A stretch of DNA of 64,000 nucleotides from an uncultured Eubacteriales bacterium (GTDB lineage: Bacteria; Bacillota; Clostridia; Oscillospirales; Oscillospiraceae), in assembly GCA_934572535.1 (NCBI GenBank), contig CAKTLJ010000004.1, forward strand, positions 33,087 to 97,086. Reading direction: 5' to 3'. Both the position numbers and the translations under genes were made by a program. Under the pieces are notes generated by a model. The model had not been told where the DNA came from. It saw only the letters and a program-made list of their open reading frames with translations, and made no database searches. Positions 25,281 through 33,986 of the stretch are shown here, piece after piece. Each line of letters opens with the position of its first letter. Positions within the stretch are counted from its first letter, which is position 1.

Positions 25281-27250
25281 TCCCTATGAAACCCATCGCA
25301 AAAGTCTACACCGGCATCATCTTCCTCTTCCTCTTTGCCCCCATCATCATCCTGCTGGTGTTCTCCTTCAACAGCAGCAACAGCCTGTCGGTCTTCGACG
25401 GCTTCTCCCTGTATTGGTACAAGGAGCTCTTCCACGACACCAACACCCTGGCCGCCCTGAAAAACACCCTCGTGCTGGCCCTGTGCGCCTCCATCCTCTC
25501 CACGGTCATGGGCACGGCCGCCGCCGTGGGCATCAACAAGCTCCGCAACCGCCAGATGAAGATGGCCATGAACACCGTGACCAACATCCCCATGGTGAAC
25601 CCCGACATCATCACCGGTATCTCCCTGATGCTGATGTTCGTCTTCGTGGGCCGTCTCATGGGCCTGGGCACCAGCCTGAGCTTCTGGACCATGCTCATCG
25701 CCCACATCACCTTCTGCCTGCCCTACGTGATCCTACAGGTCCTGCCCAAGCTGCGGCAGATGGACAAGGCCCTGCCGGAGGCCGCCCAGGACCTGGGCTG
25801 CACCCCCATCCGGGCCTTCTTCAAGGTGGAGCTGCCGGAGATCATGCCCGGCATCCTCTCCGGCATGATCATGGCCTTCACCCTCTCCCTGGACGACTTC
25901 GTCATCAGCTACTTCACCTCGGGCAACGGCTTTACGACCCTGCCCGTCCGCATCTACAGCATGACCAAGAAGACGGTCACGCCCAAGATGTACGCCCTGT
26001 CCACCCTCATCTTCTTCGTGGTGCTGGCGCTGCTGCTCATCACCAACCTGATGGACGACGACGAGGCGGCCCGGGCCCGCCGGGCCGAAAAGAAGGCCAA
26101 GCACGGCCACAAGGCCCATCCCCTCGGCAACCGGGGGAAGGAGCTGGTCGCCGGCGGCGTCATCGCGGTCGCCCTGGTGGTGGTCCTGGGCGTGTCCGCC
26201 GCGGGCAAGGCCTCCGACACCCTGGAGCTGAACGTCTACAACTGGGGCGAGTACATCTCCGACGGCTCCGACGGCTCTCTGGACACCATCAAGGCCTTTG
26301 AGGCCTGGTACAAGGAGGAGTACGGCCAGAAGATCAAGGTCAACTACTCCACCTACGCCAGCAACGAGGACATGTACGCCAAGCTCAAGAGCGGCGCCGT
26401 CAGCTACGACGTCATCTTCCCCTCGGACTACATGGCCGCCCGCCTCAAGGAGGAAGGGATGCTCCTGCCGCTGGACTTCAGCAACATCCCCAACTACCAG
26501 TACATCACCGAGGACTACCGGGGCCTGTACTACGACCCCGACGACACCTACACCGTCCCCTACACCTACGGCATCGTGGGCGTCATCTACAACGCCAACG
26601 TGGTGGACGAGGCGGACGTCGGCGGCTGGGACCTGATGTGGAACCCGAAGTACGCCGGGTCCATCCTCCAGTTCAACAACTCCCGCGACGCCTTCGGCAC
26701 GGCCATGTACAAGCTGGGCATCGACGTGAACACCACCGACACGGCCCAGTGGGACCGGGCGCTGGATGAGCTGCTGAAGCAGCGTCCCCTCGTCAAGGCC
26801 TACGTCATGGACGAGATCTTCAACGCCCTGGAGGCCGGTGAGGCCGCCATCGGCGCGTACTACGCCGGTGACTACTTCACCATGGTGGACGCCCAGGCCG
26901 CCAGCGTGGACCTGCAATTCTACTACCCCGAGGTCACCAACTACTTCTTCGACGCCATGTGCATCCCCTCCTGCTGCGAAAACAAGGAGCTGGCGGAGAT
27001 CTTTATCAACTACATGCTCAGCGAAGAGGTGGCCGTCGCCAACGCCGAGTACATCTACTACGCCTGCCCCAATTCCCTGGTCTACAACAACGAGACCTAC
27101 CAGGAGGACATGGGCGAGGACGCCATGGCGATCCTCTATCCCTCCATGGAGGGCTTTGCCGAAAAGTACAACCGCTTCGCCTACCAGAACCTCTCCGACG
27201 AGATGCTCGACTACATGAACACCCTCTGGGAAGGGCTGAAGATCAACTGA
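25277..27250 (+). CDS. potCD: PotC permease fused to PotD polyamine-binding protein
   Basis: This protein has 657 residues. Residues 1-265 are a PotC-type permease with the EAA loop LPEAAQDLGCTPIRAFFKVELPEI. A basic linker (RARRAEKKAKHGHKAH) and one further membrane helix near 293-310 (LVAGGVIAVALVVVLGVSAAG) tether residues about 315-657, a PotD-type solute-binding domain. Binding-protein hallmarks are LNVYNWGEYI, YDVIFPSDYMAARL, VPYTYGIVGVIYN and the C-terminal LWEGLK. The fusion fixes one binding domain per transporter outside the membrane in place of a lipoprotein. No separate potD follows. A strong terminator ends the operon. Confidence 0.95.
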   Translation: MIPMKPIAKVYTGIIFLFLFAPIIILLVFSFNSSNSLSVFDGFSLYWYKELFHDTNTLAALKNTLVLALCASILSTVMGTAAAVGINKLRNRQMKMAMNTVTNIPMVNPDIITGISLMLMFVFVGRLMGLGTSLSFWTMLIAHITFCLPYVILQVLPKLRQMDKALPEAAQDLGCTPIRAFFKVELPEIMPGILSGMIMAFTLSLDDFVISYFTSGNGFTTLPVRIYSMTKKTVTPKMYALSTLIFFVVLALLLITNLMDDDEAARARRAEKKAKHGHKAHPLGNRGKELVAGGVIAVALVVVLGVSAAGKASDTLELNVYNWGEYISDGSDGSLDTIKAFEAWYKEEYGQKIKVNYSTYASNEDMYAKLKSGAVSYDVIFPSDYMAARLKEEGMLLPLDFSNIPNYQYITEDYRGLYYDPDDTYTVPYTYGIVGVIYNANVVDEADVGGWDLMWNPKYAGSILQFNNSRDAFGTAMYKLGIDVNTTDTAQWDRALDELLKQRPLVKAYVMDEIFNALEAGEAAIGAYYAGDYFTMVDAQAASVDLQFYYPEVTNYFFDAMCIPSCCENKELAEIFINYMLSEEVAVANAEYIYYACPNSLVYNNETYQEDMGEDAMAILYPSMEGFAEKYNRFAYQNLSDEMLDYMNTLWEGLKIN

Positions 27251-27261
27251 CACCGCAAAAT

Positions 27262-27311
27262 CGCGCAAGAAAAGGGCCGCTGCCATCTGGCAGCGGCCCT
27301 TTTCTTGCGCG
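27262..27311. terminator. Bidirectional terminator between potCD and the CofE-like gene
   Basis: A perfect stem GCGCAAGAAAAGGGCCGCTG against CAGCGGCCCTTTTCTTGCGC encloses a short loop. A- and T-rich segments within the arms suit both directions. Confidence 0.92.
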
Positions 27312-27312
27312 C

Positions 27313-28491
27313 TTATTCTGCGTAGTTGGTGAAGTAGTTCTGGATGACGATGAAGGGGGTGCCCTTGTCGCCGGAGCCGGAGGTCAGGTCACACAGGGAG
27401 CCAAGCAGGTCGGTGTACTGACGGGGGGTGGTGCCCTCGGAGCTCATGTTGCCCACCAGGTCGGAATCCTTGCCCTGGATCTCCTTGCGAATGGCGGCCT
27501 TCAGTTCCTCGCCGGACAGGTCGGAGAAGTCGTTGTCCGCCAGGAACTTGATCTTCAGCTCGTTGGGGCGGCCGGACAGGCCCTCGGTATAGGCAGGAGA
27601 GACCACGGGGTCAGCCAGCTCCCAGATACCGCCCACGGGGTCCTTGAACGCGCCGTCGCCGTAGACCATGACCTCCACGCGGATGCCGCGCTCGGCCTGG
27701 ATGCGGGCCTGGATGCCGTCCACCACGGGCTGGCAGTCGCGGGGGAAGAGCTTCAGCTTTTCCTCGGTGGCCTTGTTGGAGCCAAGCAGGCCGTACTTGT
27801 CGTGGTAACCGCTGCCGTCCACGGGGGCGGAGAGGATGTCGGCCAGGGTGAAGACCGTCTTGCCCATGGCCTTCAGCACGTCGCGGGTCTCGTTGCGGGT
27901 GTGGATGTCACAGCAGAGGATGTTGTCACATGCGGTGGCGATGTAGCGGGGATCGTTGGAGAAGAGGAAGGTGGCCTTTGCGCCCTCGGACTCAATGACC
28001 GCACGGTAAAAGTCCAGGTAGTTCACGCCGGTGAAGGGGTGCAGGGGCGTTCCGAAGGTCTTGACGAAGTCCGCCTCCTGATAGGAGGTGACCTCGCTGT
28101 ACCTGTGGGGAACATAGGCGGCGCGCGCCATGAGCGGGTTGCCCACCTCGTCGTTGGGGTAGCTGAAAAGGATCACGACTTCTTCCACCGCCCGGGCAAT
28201 GCCCTTCAGGCACATGGAGAAGCGGTTGCGGCTGAGGATGGGGAACACCAGGCCCACCTTCTTGGCCTCGCCGAACTTCGCGCGGATGTCCTGCGCCACG
28301 TGGTCAACGGTAACATAGTTGCCCTGGGCGCGTGCCACCACGGACTCGGTAACGGCAATGATGTCGCGGTCCTTCAGGGTGTAGTTGTCCTCCTTCTCGG
28401 ATGCGTACACGCTGTTGACAACGATATCGACGATGTCGTCGCCTTCGCGGATGATGGGGCCTTGGATCCCTCTGGAAATAACGCCTGCCAT
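27313..28491 (-). CDS. Coenzyme F420-0:L-glutamate ligase-like (CofE family) protein
   Basis: This protein has 392 residues. The N-terminus matches the CofE fold (IREGDDIVDIVVNSV, LKDRDIIAVTESVVARAQGN), and metal- and substrate-binding patches appear in the second half (RVEVMVYGDGAFKDPVGGIWELADPVVSP). True CofE adds glutamate to coenzyme F420 in methanogens and actinobacteria. No F420 gene is seen here, and homologues in Clostridia are generally longer and of unknown role. It is probably an amide-bond-forming or nucleotide-binding enzyme with a different substrate. It is monocistronic, with a promoter at 28595-28623. Confidence 0.8.
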   Translation of the reverse strand: MAGVISRGIQGPIIREGDDIVDIVVNSVYASEKEDNYTLKDRDIIAVTESVVARAQGNYVTVDHVAQDIRAKFGEAKKVGLVFPILSRNRFSMCLKGIARAVEEVVILFSYPNDEVGNPLMARAAYVPHRYSEVTSYQEADFVKTFGTPLHPFTGVNYLDFYRAVIESEGAKATFLFSNDPRYIATACDNILCCDIHTRNETRDVLKAMGKTVFTLADILSAPVDGSGYHDKYGLLGSNKATEEKLKLFPRDCQPVVDGIQARIQAERGIRVEVMVYGDGAFKDPVGGIWELADPVVSPAYTEGLSGRPNELKIKFLADNDFSDLSGEELKAAIRKEIQGKDSDLVGNMSSEGTTPRQYTDLLGSLCDLTSGSGDKGTPFIVIQNYFTNYAE

Positions 28492-28594
28492 GGTCAGTCC
28501 TCCAATATAGTAAAATAGCGGGAGTCACATATCACGGGGTAGGGTCAGGATACGATACCACGTGTGATAGCTTCATAGAAAAATTAACGAAGAT

Positions 28595-28623
28595 ATTATA
28601 CTCGCTTGTCGCCTGAATAACAA
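28595..28623 (-). promoter_or_regulatory. Promoter of the CofE-like gene
   Basis: TTGTTA (28623-28618) and TATAAT (28600-28595) with a 17-bp spacer lie about 105 bp upstream of the start. Confidence 0.8.
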
Positions 28624-28662
28624 GTCCTAATTTGACAGGAATTCGCCTTTTCCCTGCATAAA

Positions 28663-28729
28663 TTTCGGTACCTACCGAAACAATAGGAGAAAGATCCGGC
28701 TTGCGGAGCGGCCCCGCTTCCTGTATAAT
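28663..28729 (+). promoter_or_regulatory. Promoter of the radical SAM gene with an upstream palindrome
   Basis: TTGCGG (28701-28706) and TATAAT (28724-28729) have a 17-bp spacer. Twenty bp upstream of the -35 lies a perfect palindrome, TTTCGGTACCTACCGAAA (28663-28680), a likely regulator site. Confidence 0.75.
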
Positions 28730-28767
28730 CTAGGATAATACCATATTAAATTAAAGGAGGACTGCGC

Positions 28768-29895
28768 TTGAAGAACACCATTCCCTACGCGGGCTTTGAG
28801 CTGGGCCCCATCCGCCCCCCCAGCGAGGCCTACAGCCTGCTGCTGCGCATCAACCGCGGCTGCGGCTGGAACAAGTGCCGCTTCTGCGGCTTTTACCGCG
28901 ACATCCCCTTCAGCATCCGCACGGCGGAGGACATCAAGAAGGACATCGACCGCATCAAGTATTGGGTGGACGTCTTCCAGGGCCGCGTGGCCCAGGCGGG
29001 CAACCCCGAGACCGAGGGCGAGCAGGAGGCCTGCTACATGGCCTACAACTGGATCCAGAGCGGCATGAAGTCCGTCTTTTTCCAGGACGCCAACAGCATC
29101 CTGATGAACCCCGACGGCATGATCGAGGTTTTGACGTATTTGAAGGCCACCTTCCCCCAGATCCAGCGCATCACCTCCTACGCCCGGTCCGACACCATCA
29201 ACCGCCTGAGTCTGGAGCGTCTCACCCGCTATCGGGAGCTGGGCCTGAACCGGTTCCACATCGGCCTGGAGACGGGCAACGACTATATTTTGAAGCTCAT
29301 GAACAAGGGCGTGGACAAGGCCACCCAGATCAAGGCGGGCATCAAGGCCAAGGCCGCCGGCATTGAGATCAACGAGTTCTACATGCCCAACATGGGCGGC
29401 CGGGAGTACGCCCGGGAGAGCGCCCTGGACACCGCGGACGTGATGAACCAGGTCAACCCCGACTTCATCCGCATCCGCTCCATGGCCCTGGCCGAGAACC
29501 TGGAGATGTATGAGGACTACCGCTCCGGCCTGCTGACCCGCCCGAACGACATCGAGACCATCCAGGAGATCCGCCTGTTTCTCGAAAACCTCCACGGGAT
29601 CACCAGCGTGGTGGACAGCGACCACATCCTGAACATCCTGCTGGAGCTTCGCGGGAAGCTGCCCGAAGATAAGGACCGGATGCTGGCCACCATCGACCAC
29701 TTCCTGGACCTGCCCGAGGACACCCAGAATATCTTCCGCCTGGGCCGCCGCATCGGCGTCATGAGCAACCTGCGTGACCTGAAGAATGGCGTCCTGGTGG
29801 ACAAGGTCAAGCAGACCATGGACCGCAGCGGCATCGACAAGACCAACATCGACGCCGTCTGCGACCAACTGATGATCCGCTGTATCCCTATCTGA
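28768..29895 (+). CDS. Radical SAM protein with CX4CX2C cluster motif
   Basis: This protein has 375 residues. The start is TTG at 28768, with AAAGGAGG 7 nt upstream. The cluster cysteines are C32, C37 and C40 (INRGCGWNKCRFCGFYRD), a CX4CX2C spacing rather than CX3CX2C. SAM-binding features follow in SYARSDTINRLSLERL and RFHIGLETGNDYIL. The C-terminal third is helical with no extra cysteine cluster, so no auxiliary cluster is evident. The substrate is unknown. It stands alone between its promoter and a terminator. Confidence 0.88.
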   Translation: MKNTIPYAGFELGPIRPPSEAYSLLLRINRGCGWNKCRFCGFYRDIPFSIRTAEDIKKDIDRIKYWVDVFQGRVAQAGNPETEGEQEACYMAYNWIQSGMKSVFFQDANSILMNPDGMIEVLTYLKATFPQIQRITSYARSDTINRLSLERLTRYRELGLNRFHIGLETGNDYILKLMNKGVDKATQIKAGIKAKAAGIEINEFYMPNMGGREYARESALDTADVMNQVNPDFIRIRSMALAENLEMYEDYRSGLLTRPNDIETIQEIRLFLENLHGITSVVDSDHILNILLELRGKLPEDKDRMLATIDHFLDLPEDTQNIFRLGRRIGVMSNLRDLKNGVLVDKVKQTMDRSGIDKTNIDAVCDQLMIRCIPI

Positions 29896-29902
29896 ATCTG
29901 AG

Positions 29903-29953
29903 CAAGGGGCTGCCTTTCAGGATCCTTCTGGAGCCTGAGAGGCAGCCCCTTTG
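29903..29953 (+). terminator. Terminator after the radical SAM gene
   Basis: The imperfect long stem AAGGGGCTGCCT.TCAGG pairs with CCTGA.AGGCAGCCCCTT and is followed by TTTG. It begins 7 bp after the stop codon. Confidence 0.8.
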
Positions 29954-30099
29954 ATGCTTTGTCCGACCGATTTGTGTCACCAGCGGTGTCACAAAGGCCT
30001 CCTCCTTTGCCAAGAAATAAGAAATTTTGACATATTTCGACAAAAGGCTTGCTTTTTCTCGTCATTTTCGCTAAACTCGAGGGTGTGAGGAGGGAAAGA

Positions 30100-30606
30100 A
30101 TGAAACAACGATCCAAAATTTTGATGGCCGTTCTGGCTGTCATCACCTGCGTTTCCGTTTGCGTTGCCCTCTGGGCCCTCCTGGGTCGTGCTCCCACCCC
30201 ACTGCTTCCGCCGGACGAGATCCCCGCCGCGGACGAAAACGCCCTCCCCACCGGGGAGGACGACGAAGAAAAGATGGATGCGCCGGACGGGGGCGGCGCC
30301 GTGAACATCACCTACTCGGACCAGGTCTCCATTGCCCTCTCGGAGGGCGTCGCCCAGCTGTTCTTTTCCAACCCCGCCCGCTCCAACCAGAGCCTGGTGC
30401 TGGAAGTCGTGATCCAGGGGACCACCGTGGTCCAATCGGGCGCCCTGGCGCCCGGAAACCAGGTGGAGACCCTGCCCCTGCTGGACACCGCCAAGCTGGC
30501 GCCCGGCCGATACGACGGGATGTTCCATGTGGTCTTCTATCATGAAGACGGCAGGCAGGCCATGCTGGACACAGAGATCCCCATTTCGATCGCCGTCACA
30601 GCGTAA
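30100..30606 (+). CDS. Membrane-anchored hypothetical protein, 168 aa
   Basis: I do not recognise this protein. The start at 30100 has GAGGAGGG 6 nt upstream. Residues 6-30 are a hydrophobic signal anchor (KILMAVLAVITCVSVCVALWAL). A Pro/Asp/Glu-rich spacer follows, then a beta-rich domain (about 75-168) with VNITYSDQVSIALSEGVAQL, LVLEVVIQGTTVVQSGAL and RYDGMFHVVFYHEDG. The domain looks Ig-like or pilus-subunit-like. It lies 17 bp upstream of another exported protein, so the two probably form one surface or spore-coat-type unit. Confidence 0.75.
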   Translation: MKQRSKILMAVLAVITCVSVCVALWALLGRAPTPLLPPDEIPAADENALPTGEDDEEKMDAPDGGGAVNITYSDQVSIALSEGVAQLFFSNPARSNQSLVLEVVIQGTTVVQSGALAPGNQVETLPLLDTAKLAPGRYDGMFHVVFYHEDGRQAMLDTEIPISIAVTA

Positions 30607-30623
30607 CATCAGGAGGTCATACC

Positions 30624-31205
30624 ATGAAAAAAACGTTGTCCATCCTCTGCGTCCTTGCCCTGAGTCTGGCCCTTCCTACGCTGGCCGCAAATTCTTCCGG
30701 CGAGACAACTATATCGTCCCCTGGCGCCACTAACATTCCCGTAACCGCTTCGTACAAGGAAGTCGGCGGAAACGACCCTGTGTACAGCGTTGACATCATA
30801 TGGGGAAGCATGGACTTCACCTATCAGGCCCAGAAAGGGAGCTGGGATCCAAAAACGCATCGGTATACCGCCACTTCCGGCGGAGCCTGGGCATCTCCAG
30901 CCGAAGGCGCAAACGGTCTGAAGTCAAACCAGCTGAAGATCACAAATCACTCGAATCGCGGCATTGACTACCAGTTAGTCTATACCCCTGACGAGCAGTA
31001 TCCTAATATCACTGGCACGCTTGTAGATAATGATAATTATCCAGCGCCTAGCGACTCTTTTATCCCCATTCTAAGCGCTGAGGGCAAACCGACAGATTAC
31101 GGAGATCTATCGGTACTATACAATCTGATTTTAAACGGGACACCTCCTACGGGCTCTTCAAGCATACCCATTGGCACGATCACCGTAACGATAAAATCCT
31201 ACTAA
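30624..31205 (+). CDS. Secreted beta-rich hypothetical protein, 193 aa
   Basis: The start at 30624 has AGGAGG 8 nt upstream. Residues 1-22 are a classical signal peptide (MKKTLSILCVLALSLALPTLAA). The mature part is rich in Thr, Ser, Asn and Tyr, with repeated aromatic strands (YSVDIIWGSMDFTYQAQKGS, WDPKTHRYTAT, KITNHSNRGIDYQLVYTP) and a final IGTITVTIKSY. The pattern resembles filament or matrix subunits exported by Firmicutes, but I know no named family for certain. Base composition is lower in GC than the neighbours. Confidence 0.75.
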   Translation: MKKTLSILCVLALSLALPTLAANSSGETTISSPGATNIPVTASYKEVGGNDPVYSVDIIWGSMDFTYQAQKGSWDPKTHRYTATSGGAWASPAEGANGLKSNQLKITNHSNRGIDYQLVYTPDEQYPNITGTLVDNDNYPAPSDSFIPILSAEGKPTDYGDLSVLYNLILNGTPPTGSSSIPIGTITVTIKSY

Positions 31206-31228
31206 AGCAGGTGATCGGACGAAGGGGC

Positions 31229-31960
31229 TCACGGGACCTCCGTCACCTTCATGATCTCCCGCTTCAGCCGGGAGATGATCCGCTTTTCCAGTCTGGAAAT
31301 ATAGGACTGGGAGATCCCCATCCGCTCGGCCACCTCCTTCTGGGTGTGCTCCCGGCGGCCGCCCAGGCCGAAGCGCAGGGTGATGATCTCCCGCTCCCGG
31401 TCATTGAGCTTTTCCAGGGCGTCGGCCAGCATCTGCCGGTCGGCGTCCTCTTCCATGGGCCGGATGACCAGGTCGCTCTCCGTCCCAAGAATGTCCGACA
31501 GCAGCAGCTCGTTGCCGTTCCAATCGGTGCTCAACGGCTCGTCAAAGGGGACCTCGCTCTTGAGCGAGGCCGTTTTCCGCAGGTGCATGAGGATCTCGTT
31601 CTCGATGCACCGGGAGGCATAGGTGGCCAGCTTGATGTTCTTGGCCGGCTTATAGGTCCCCACGGCCTTGATCAGCCCAATGGTCCCGATGGAGATCAGG
31701 TCCTCAATGCCCACCCCGGTGTTCTCAAACCGCCGGGCAATGTAGACCACCAGGCGCAGGTTGTGCTCGATGAGCGCGGAGGACGCGCTCCGGTCCCCTT
31801 CGGACAGGCGGGCGATGAGTTCCGCCTCCTCCTCCCGTTTCAGGGGGGCGGGCAGCACATCGCTGCCGCCGATGTACATGATCTTTCCGGGGCGCCACAG
31901 CCTGCGCCGGGCCAAAAAGAGCCGCACGGCCCAGCCCCATTTCCTCCAACTTCGTTTCAC
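31229..31960 (-). CDS. sigE: Sporulation sigma factor SigE (pro-sigma-E)
   Basis: This protein has 243 residues. The start is GTG at 31960, with AAGGAGG 8 nt upstream. An N-terminal pro-sequence of about 27 residues ([20 protein letters not shown]) precedes region 2 ([58 protein letters not shown]). Region 4 ends in [20 protein letters not shown]. SigE directs early mother-cell transcription in sporulation after cleavage by SpoIIGA. The partner gene lies 16 bp upstream, as in Bacillus and Clostridia, which identifies this sigma factor. Confidence 0.97.
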   Translation of the reverse strand: MKRSWRKWGWAVRLFLARRRLWRPGKIMYIGGSDVLPAPLKREEEAELIARLSEGDRSASSALIEHNLRLVVYIARRFENTGVGIEDLISIGTIGLIKAVGTYKPAKNIKLATYASRCIENEILMHLRKTASLKSEVPFDEPLSTDWNGNELLLSDILGTESDLVIRPMEEDADRQMLADALEKLNDREREIITLRFGLGGRREHTQKEVAERMGISQSYISRLEKRIISRLKREIMKVTEVP

Positions 31961-31976
31961 GGTACATGCCTCCTTC

Positions 31977-32834
31977 TCATCCTTCGCTGCCGATCAGGGC
32001 GCAGTAGCCGCCCCCGTCGGAGACTGGCGTGGGCGACAGGGCCGTCAGGCAGTTGCGATAGGCCCGCGTCCCATACTCCGCCCGCTCCACCCGCAGGGCC
32101 AGCAGCATCCCGCACTCCACCCCCACCGCCCGGTAGGGCAGCAGCTGGAGCCGCAGGCTCCCGGCCCGGCCCTCCAGGTCCCGCAGCAGCGCCACCGGGT
32201 CGGAGAGACTGCCGCGCGCCCGGAACAGCTCCGGCACCAGCTCCCGCAGCTTCTCCCCCTCGATGACCACCACCGGGCGGCCGGTGAGAGGGTCTTGCAG
32301 GGTGTTGCCCGTGTCCCGCAGGGCCAAAACGCGCACCGTCCTCCCCTGGTGGGACAGGCGCAGCTCCTCCAGCTCTCCGGCCGTGCGGGTGTGGACGAAC
32401 TGCCCCCGCAGCAGCAGGGAGAGCAGGCCATAGCCGAGGGCCGCCGCCACCAGGATGCCGCGCATCCCCAGCGCCGGACCCAGAAAGCCCACCGGCCCCG
32501 CTCCCGTGCCGCGCGCCAGGGACAGGAGCAGCAGCCCGCCGCCAAAGGCGCAGGAGAGGAGCAGGAAGAGGCCCCCCGTGCGCAGGATGCGCTCTGACCG
32601 ACCAAAGGCGACCAGGACCATGCCCGCAGCGCCCGCCGCCTTGCAGGCCGGATGCTCCAGAAAGGCCCAGGCGGGCAAGAGGGCCAGGCCCGCGTAGGCC
32701 GTCCCCAGGCCGCTGCCCAGGGCATACCTCCAGCGGACCATGGGCTCGCCGTCCAGCTTTCCGGCGCAGGCCAGGAGCAGGTAATTCACCACGAAGTTCA
32801 TCCCCAGATACGTGTCCAGGTAGAGGACCGTCAT
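31977..32834 (-). CDS. spoIIGA: Sigma-E processing peptidase SpoIIGA
   Basis: This protein has 285 residues. The start at 32834 ([20 protein letters not shown]) opens five hydrophobic segments in the first 140 residues. The C-terminal aspartic protease domain carries [20 protein letters not shown], the DTGN catalytic motif of the retropepsin-like family. The enzyme cleaves pro-SigE in the septal membrane when activated by SpoIIR from the forespore. It precedes sigE on the same strand. Confidence 0.95.
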   Translation of the reverse strand: MTVLYLDTYLGMNFVVNYLLLACAGKLDGEPMVRWRYALGSGLGTAYAGLALLPAWAFLEHPACKAAGAAGMVLVAFGRSERILRTGGLFLLLSCAFGGGLLLLSLARGTGAGPVGFLGPALGMRGILVAAALGYGLLSLLLRGQFVHTRTAGELEELRLSHQGRTVRVLALRDTGNTLQDPLTGRPVVVIEGEKLRELVPELFRARGSLSDPVALLRDLEGRAGSLRLQLLPYRAVGVECGMLLALRVERAEYGTRAYRNCLTALSPTPVSDGGGYCALIGSEG

Positions 32835-32906
32835 CTGCCATCCCTCCCCGCCTTGTCCCAAACTGGCCCCATTATACGTCCCCGCCCCCCACAAAAAAAG
32901 TCAGAA

Positions 32907-32992
32907 GGAGGGCGGGACAAACTTTTTTGTCCCGCCCTCCTCAAGGGTGCAAGCAGCGAAAAAGACCCGCCCTGGGAGACGAGTCTTTTTCG
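32907..32992 (-). terminator. Two tandem terminators
   Basis: The stems GGAGGGCGGGACAAA/TTTGTCCCGCCCTCC type (32907-32940) and GCGAAAAAGAC/GTCTTTTTCGC (32956-32992) lie in series 3' of the 101-residue unknown gene. They insulate the spoIIGA-sigE operon downstream. Confidence 0.85.
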
Positions 32993-33012
32993 CTTCACAC
33001 ACAATCAATCGG

Positions 33013-33318
33013 CTAGGCATTCACGCTGTCCAGAACAGCGTCCCGGAAGTGCAGGGGGGACAGCTGCAAGTGGTTGAACCGCTCGGCCAGGTGAATGACA
33101 GTATCGCGAATGGGGGAAATATCCTCAATGGTGTCGATCTGGATCCAGGTTCCCATACAATCGCCCAGACACTGGAGGCCATAGGTCATGTACCTCTGGG
33201 TCTCGTCCTGGATGTGGTTACAGATGGCTTGATACCGCACAGCGGCGGGTCCCGCTGCGGCCAACGCTCCAACCATGGCTGCGTTCCCAGCTTCGTCACG
33301 CCGTTCCATTGTTTGCAT
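33013..33318 (-). CDS. Hypothetical protein, 101 aa
   Basis: I do not recognise this protein. Two ATGs compete. The one at 33318 is chosen because it lies 8 nt from AAAGGAGG, while the one at 33324 is only 2 nt away. The sequence is largely helical (NAAMVGALAAAGPAAVRYQA, RYMTYGLQCLGDCMGTW) with three cysteines and no membrane segment. It diverges from the membrane-bound Xre gene, and the space between holds two inverted repeats, so the two genes may form a regulator/effector pair. Confidence 0.65.
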   Translation of the reverse strand: MQTMERRDEAGNAAMVGALAAAGPAAVRYQAICNHIQDETQRYMTYGLQCLGDCMGTWIQIDTIEDISPIRDTVIHLAERFNHLQLSPLHFRDAVLDSVNA

Positions 33319-33324
33319 AAACAT

Positions 33325-33527
33325 GGCCTCCTTTCGGAAATTGTCCTTTACATCGTCCGGAAGAGGATGGTATACTATTCGGTAACATATCGTGTTACTG
33401 TAATCACGTGGGATCTTTTCTACACATATGGTAGTCTATTCGCCCCTGTTCGTCAATGGCAGATACTCATGCAGCTTTTGAATCGCCCTCATTTATAATA
33501 AAATCCATTATCACAGGTGATAAAACT
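33325..33527. promoter_or_regulatory. Divergent control region with two inverted repeats
   Basis: GTAACA-TATCG-TGTTAC (33382-33398) and TTATCAC-AG-GTGATAA (33508-33523) are perfect-arm palindromes. The second abuts the start of the Xre gene, overlapping its ribosome site region, as an autoregulatory operator would. Promoter elements are weak. Confidence 0.55.
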
Positions 33528-33911
33528 ATGATTTCTAACCAGCTCAAGCTTTTGAAAGAGCAGCGAAAGCTCACCAATCAGCAGCTCTCCGACCTGTCCG
33601 GCGTCCCCATCGGCACCATCAACCGGATCATGGCCGGTCAGACGGACAACCCCAGTTTTCAGACCGTCTGCGACATCGTCATGGCCATGGATGGCTCCCT
33701 GGACGAGCTGGTCGGCATCAAGGAGGAGACCCAGCAGGAGAAGAAGGCGTCCAGCAAGGAGATCATCCAGCTCTACGAGAGTATGCTGGCCAACAAGGAG
33801 AAATGGCTCCACCGCCTCTTCATTTGCTGCTGCATCATGATGACCGTCCTTGTCGGCATCATGGTCTTCGACCTGGCCAACCCCCACATCGGATTCTTCC
33901 AGGGACGTTGA
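33528..33911 (+). CDS. Xre-family regulator with a C-terminal membrane helix
   Basis: This protein has 127 residues. The start at 33528 gives MISNQLKLLKEQRKLTNQQL, an HTH_3 domain at residues 3-60 with recognition helix VPIGTINRIMAGQT. A coiled linker (KEETQQEKKASSKEIIQLYE) leads to one transmembrane segment at about 99-118 (LFICCCIMMTVLVGIMVFDL). Membrane tethering of an Xre protein suggests that it senses something at the membrane. The RBS is weak (AGGTGA) and embedded in a palindrome. Confidence 0.85.
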   Translation: MISNQLKLLKEQRKLTNQQLSDLSGVPIGTINRIMAGQTDNPSFQTVCDIVMAMDGSLDELVGIKEETQQEKKASSKEIIQLYESMLANKEKWLHRLFICCCIMMTVLVGIMVFDLANPHIGFFQGR

Positions 33912-33930
33912 GCCACGCGCTCGTTCCACG

Positions 33931-33962
33931 CAAACAGGCTGCCGCGTCCGGCAGCCTGTTTG
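33931..33962. terminator. Bidirectional terminator
   Basis: CAAACAGGCTGCCG pairs with CGGCAGCCTGTTTG around a CGTC loop. It lies between the convergent Xre and GarR-type genes. Confidence 0.9.
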
Positions 33963-33986
33963 CTTTGTTTCGCGCCCCGCGCGGGC

